From Pseudomonadota bacterium (GTDB lineage: Bacteria > Pseudomonadota > Alphaproteobacteria > Rhizobiales > Hyphomicrobiaceae), in the NCBI GenBank assembly GCA_023423275.1, contig JAFAFW010000013.1, positions 1 to 8,829 on the forward strand: a stretch of 8,829 nucleotides of DNA, written 5' to 3'. Both the position numbers and the translations under genes were made by a program. Shown piece after piece: positions 6,339-8,829 of the stretch. Within the stretch, counting starts at the first letter, position 1, and each line of letters opens with the position of its first letter. The notes beneath the pieces were generated by a model. That model was not told where the DNA came from. It did not search any database and saw only the letters and a list, made by a program, of their open reading frames with translations.

Positions 6339-6512
6339 ATGGCTCAGCTAAAGACGAAGATCTCGAAAGACGAAGCGCTTTATCAGGATGAGCCGCGCCT
6401 GGATGAGAAGTGCGAGGAATGCCTGCACTTTCAATCTCGTCACAGCGCCTGCGAGATTGTTGCTGGACGAATCTCGCCGGAGGGTTGGTCGAGATTTTTC
6501 GAGCCGGCTTAA
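6339..6512 (+). CDS. Short HiPIP-like iron-sulfur protein, fourth Cys replaced by Ser
   Basis: This 57-codon gene encodes a small protein resembling high-potential iron-sulfur proteins, which carry one [4Fe-4S] cluster and transfer single electrons. The key stretch is K-C25-EE-C28-LHF, then SA-C38-EIVAGRISPEGW-S51-RFFEP. The CxxC-x9-C spacing, the xVxGxIxPxGW segment and the aromatic tail fit the short HiPIP pattern, in which GW is normally followed by the fourth Cys. Here that residue is Ser51 (TCG), two base changes from a Cys codon. There is no Tat signal, unlike classical periplasmic HiPIPs, so it should be cytoplasmic. The start is firm: GGAG (6328-6331) lies 7 nt before the ATG, and the preceding in-frame codon is a stop. 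A hairpin follows. It could instead be a cluster-free or differently ligated relative. Confidence 0.7.
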   Translation: MAQLKTKISKDEALYQDEPRLDEKCEECLHFQSRHSACEIVAGRISPEGWSRFFEPA

Positions 6513-6547
6513 TCGCGACACACTGCAATCGCGCCGTCTTATTTGAA

Positions 6548-6572
6548 AGATGGGCCGCAGTGCGGCCCATCT
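6548..6572. terminator. Perfect hairpin between convergent genes
   Basis: AGATGGGCCGC (6548-6558) and GCGGCCCATCT (6562-6572) form an 11-bp perfect stem around the 3-nt loop AGT. It lies between the HiPIP-like stop (6512) and the GNAT stop (6580), so it can serve both converging transcripts. Read on the minus strand the stem runs into a short T-rich tail (TCTTTCAAAT). On the + strand no T-run follows. Termination is likely for the acetyltransferase and less certain for the HiPIP-like gene. Confidence 0.6.
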
Positions 6573-6579
6573 GAAGACA

Positions 6580-7161
6580 CTATGCGGCTTCTACTGTGCG
6601 TGTTTGCGTTTGCAGGTCGAGAACCGCCATCATGAAGCCCATGCGGTCGTCGACGGCTTCCGCCAGATACGTAAAGTAATCCGGCCAGGGCGGTACGATT
6701 TCTCCAACCACCTCACCAGGTTCGAACCGCAGGTCGGCTTCATGTTTGCGGGCGATCGATTGCATTTTGCCGTTCTCGGCGAGACAGCTCATGTACAATC
6801 GCTGCACTCCCCGGTTGCGTGCCGCGCGTATGACACGTCCCATGAGGATTGAACCGATACCCTTATCCTGCCAGGGCCCTTCCACCGAGAACGCGGCTTC
6901 GGCCTCTTGTCCCCACGTGACGCCAAGCTTTCTCAACTCCGCGGCTGCACGCACCTCGCCGCCTTCGATAAAGCCGTAGACGATGCTGCCCATGTCGTGC
7001 ATGCGGCTGGCATAATCGATAATGAATTTATCCGAGACGCCGTGTGCGAAACGCATCCGGCGGCTCTCTTTATCCAGCCGCAAGAGATGGTCGCGGAATT
7101 TTTCGGTTTCCGTCGGCCAAAGCTTGCGAATACTTCCTCCCCAGATGCGGTGGTCACTCAT
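6580..7161 (-). CDS. GNAT-family N-acetyltransferase
   Basis: The 193-aa product belongs to the GNAT superfamily, which moves an acetyl group from acetyl-CoA to an amine. The acetyl-CoA-binding motif A is visible as SVEGPW-Q98-DKGI-G103-SILMGRVIRAARNRGV, matching the Q/R-x-x-G-x-G/A signature. The N-terminal part contains LDKESRRMRF and SDKFI, a pattern common in GNAT proteins related to protein-acetyltransferase domains, but the substrate is unknown. The start is the ATG at 7161, because GGAGG lies 6 nt upstream on that strand (7168-7172 in + coordinates). A longer reading from 7227 would add 22 unconserved-looking residues without a ribosome binding site. It is divergent from zapE and converges on the HiPIP-like gene, with a hairpin between. 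Confidence 0.88.
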   Translation of the reverse strand: MSDHRIWGGSIRKLWPTETEKFRDHLLRLDKESRRMRFAHGVSDKFIIDYASRMHDMGSIVYGFIEGGEVRAAAELRKLGVTWGQEAEAAFSVEGPWQDKGIGSILMGRVIRAARNRGVQRLYMSCLAENGKMQSIARKHEADLRFEPGEVVGEIVPPWPDYFTYLAEAVDDRMGFMMAVLDLQTQTRTVEAA

Positions 7162-7395
7162 GATAAACCTCCGGTCTGGCCTCAAGCAGCCAGCGGCCGT
7201 TTCGGCTCTCCTTGCTGCAATGCACAATATAGGGCATCAATCTGGCCGAAGCTATGTTCTCCGCCGCTCGAACCGATCCTTCGGCTGTGAATTCACGGTG
7301 CCACATCGCCGCGCTCGCTCGAGAAGCGGGCGACTGCGCCGAAGCGTAAAGTTGAAACTTGACCGCCTGGTTCCGGCGGGATAGCCGGGGCCGCC
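7162..7395. other. Divergent promoter region between GNAT gene and zapE
   Basis: This 234-nt region separates two divergent genes. On the minus strand CTATAT (7232-7227), the common alphaproteobacterial -10 form, lies about 66 nt before the GNAT ATG, though no good TTG-type -35 is seen at the right distance. Toward zapE a TTGACC occurs at 7359-7364, but the matching -10 is poor and would leave almost no leader. zapE has only a weak ribosome binding site (GGGG at about 7387-7390). Beyond these I see nothing gene-like. Confidence 0.4.
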
Positions 7396-8517
7396 ATGAC
7401 GAAGGGATTGTTGGAAGACTACCAGGCGCGCGTTGCGGCGGGGGAGATCGAGCCGGACGCCGCGCAACAGCGCGCGGCCGAAAAGCTTGACGCGTTGGCG
7501 CGTGTGCTCGAGCGCTGGCGGCTGGACAGCGGGTGGTTCGGCATGTTTCGCCGTTCGGAACCTGAGCAGCCGCGCGGCCTGTACATTCACGGTGCCGTCG
7601 GCCGCGGCAAGACCATGCTGATGGACCTGTTCTACGGAGCGGTAAATTTCGCGCCGAAGCGCCGGGTTCATTTTCACAACTTCATGGCTGACGTGCATGA
7701 GCGCATCGCCAAGGCGCGCAAGTTGCACCCGGGTGATCCCATCCCCGCCGTCGCGCAGCAGATTGCCGATGAGGCCCGGCTGCTCTGTTTCGATGAGCTG
7801 CACGTCACTGACATTGCCGACGCGATGATCCTTGGCCGATTGTTCAAGGGCCTGTTCGAGAGCAAGGTCGTGGTGGTTGCGACCTCAAACGCCAAGCCGA
7901 GCGATCTCTATCGCAATGGTCTCAACCGGCAGCTCTTTCTGCCGTTCGTCGATCTGATCGAGGACAACATGGATGTTCTCGAGCTGGTGTCGGCGAAGGA
8001 CTACCGGCTGGAAAAGCTCGCCGGTCAGCCGCTGTATTTTATCCCGGCCGATGCGGCGGCCCGCGCCGAGTTGGATCGGATCTGGCTGCATCTGACGGGC
8101 GGACAGGCCGGCGCACCGGCCGAGCTGGAGATCAAGGGACGTCGCGTGCGTATCCCGCGCGCCGCCATGGGCATCGCGCGGTTCAGCTTTGCGGATTTAT
8201 GCGAGAAGCCGCTGGGCACGCTCGACTACCTCCAGATCGCGCGAACCTTCCATACCGTCTTCATCGACAATATTCCGATCCTGGGACCGCAGCGGCGCAA
8301 TGAGGCGCGCCGCTTCATCAACCTCATCGATACCTTGTACGACGGCCGTGTCGGTCTGGTTGTGTCGGCCGATGCCGAGCCTGATGAGCTGTTCGTCAGT
8401 GGAGACGGTGCCGACCTGTTCGAAAGAACCGCCTCGCGCCTGACGGAAATGCGCTCCGAGGCCTATCTCGCCGACCGGCACAGTCGGCGGGCACAGGAGC
8501 CCTTGGCGGCAAAGTAG
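7396..8517 (+). CDS. zapE: Cell division protein ZapE / AFG1-family ATPase
   Basis: The 373-aa P-loop ATPase matches the AFG1/ZapE family. In E. coli, ZapE associates with FtsZ late in division; mitochondrial AFG1/LACE1 is linked to turnover or assembly of respiratory-chain proteins. Visible elements are the Walker A loop H65-GAVGRG-K72-T73-MLMD, the family stretch VHFHNFMADVHERI and the Walker B segment LLC-F-D133-E134-LHVTDIADAM. These are followed by VVVVATSN, whose Asn is the likely sensor-1 residue. The conserved C-terminal part (DYLQIARTFHTVFIDNIP and RRFINLIDTLYD) is intact, so the protein is full length. It is followed 185 nt later by mdh on the same strand. Placement next to TCA-cycle genes fits either the division or the respiratory quality-control role and does not decide between them. 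Confidence 0.93.
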   Translation: MTKGLLEDYQARVAAGEIEPDAAQQRAAEKLDALARVLERWRLDSGWFGMFRRSEPEQPRGLYIHGAVGRGKTMLMDLFYGAVNFAPKRRVHFHNFMADVHERIAKARKLHPGDPIPAVAQQIADEARLLCFDELHVTDIADAMILGRLFKGLFESKVVVVATSNAKPSDLYRNGLNRQLFLPFVDLIEDNMDVLELVSAKDYRLEKLAGQPLYFIPADAAARAELDRIWLHLTGGQAGAPAELEIKGRRVRIPRAAMGIARFSFADLCEKPLGTLDYLQIARTFHTVFIDNIPILGPQRRNEARRFINLIDTLYDGRVGLVVSADAEPDELFVSGDGADLFERTASRLTEMRSEAYLADRHSRRAQEPLAAK

Positions 8518-8702
8518 CGCTCCGACGTCAACTTTCGCCGAGTTCGGCAGGTCGCGCCTTGAACGGCCCGCCGTTTCCGGCTAACCAGCCTGTGGCGAGA
8601 TGTTGCAACCGCACAACTGAGCCCCGGTTCTATCCGGCCTGCCTGTGCGGAAGCTTTGATCCGACCCGCAACCTTAAGCAGGCTCCAAGGAGACCGACAG
8701 AC
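8518..8702 (+). other. Spacer between zapE and mdh
   Basis: This 185-nt region contains no gene. A short inverted repeat AACGGC/GCCGTT (8562-8575) could form a weak hairpin but has no proper T-tail. TTGCAA at 8603-8608 is a possible -35 but lacks a well-spaced -10. AAGGAG at 8687-8692 is the mdh ribosome binding site, 10 nt before its ATG. An mdh promoter is probably present, given the length, but I cannot place it. Confidence 0.4.
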
Positions 8703-8829
8703 ATGGCGCGCACCAAGATCGCGCTGATCGGCGCAGGCATGATCGGCGGCACACTGGCCCACCTCATTGGCCTCAAGGAGCTGGGTGATGTCGTCCTGTT
8801 CGACATCGTCGACGGTACCCCGCAGGGCA
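8703..8829 (+). CDS. mdh: Malate dehydrogenase, N-terminal part (cut by window end)
   Basis: Only the first 42 codons are present; the gene runs off the window. The start MARTKIALI-G10-A-G12-MI-G15-G is the NAD-binding GxGxxG loop of the LDH-like malate dehydrogenases found in alphaproteobacteria. LF-D34-IVDGTPQG follows, with Asp34 placed to bind the NAD ribose. The enzyme oxidises malate to oxaloacetate with NAD in the TCA cycle. AAGGAG at 8687-8692 supports the ATG. Lactate dehydrogenase has a similar N-terminus, but the GAGMIGGT and DIVDG wording and the TCA-gene neighbourhood favour mdh. Confidence 0.9.
   Translation, partial: MARTKIALIGAGMIGGTLAHLIGLKELGDVVLFDIVDGTPQG

Noticed and set aside
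7162..7227. N-terminal extension of the GNAT acetyltransferase from 7227
   Set aside because: The downstream ATG at 7161 has GGAGG at ideal spacing; the extension overlaps a CTATAT that looks like a -10.

Overview
The window reads as chromosomal core DNA of an alphaproteobacterium, most likely Rhizobiales (Bradyrhizobium/Xanthobacter-like; this rests on gene content, protein style and fairly high GC, not on a search). It centres on TCA-cycle genes. sdhC, sdhD and sdhA (99-2749, + strand) are tightly packed, with a 3-nt gap and then a 1-nt overlap, and encode the two membrane-anchor subunits and the flavoprotein of succinate dehydrogenase (complex II). The iron-sulfur subunit sdhB (4631-5410) is on the same strand, but about 1.9 kb separates it from sdhA. 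That interval holds an FkbM-type methyltransferase gene (2858-3724) and a gene of unknown function (3850-4449) that starts at TTG behind a strong ribosome binding site. All haem, quinone, FAD and Fe-S ligands that can be checked in the four subunits are present, so the complex should be functional. sdhB may have its own promoter, since a consensus -35 box lies about 75 nt upstream.

After sdhB the organisation changes. A small Lys/Ala/Arg-rich histone H1-like DNA-binding protein is encoded on the minus strand (5570-5803). It converges on sdhB and ends at a clear intrinsic terminator (5448-5486). A 535-nt stretch with no convincing gene follows, containing an inverted repeat near the histone-like start. 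Next is a 57-codon + strand gene (6339-6512) whose product resembles a short cytoplasmic high-potential iron-sulfur protein (HiPIP), except that the fourth cysteine ligand is replaced by serine. A perfect hairpin (6548-6572) separates it from a convergent GNAT-family acetyltransferase (6580-7161, minus strand).

The right end is + strand: a zapE/AFG1-type P-loop ATPase (7396-8517), then the first 42 codons of malate dehydrogenase (mdh, from 8703), cut by the window edge. Complex II and malate dehydrogenase lie on either side of fumarase in the TCA cycle.

Most of the window is ordinary core metabolism. I do not see a multi-gene novel system, mobile element, CRISPR array, tRNA or rRNA. The items most worth a second look are the three-cysteine HiPIP-like microprotein, the sdhA/sdhB split with its two passenger genes, and the regulatory region of the histone-like gene.
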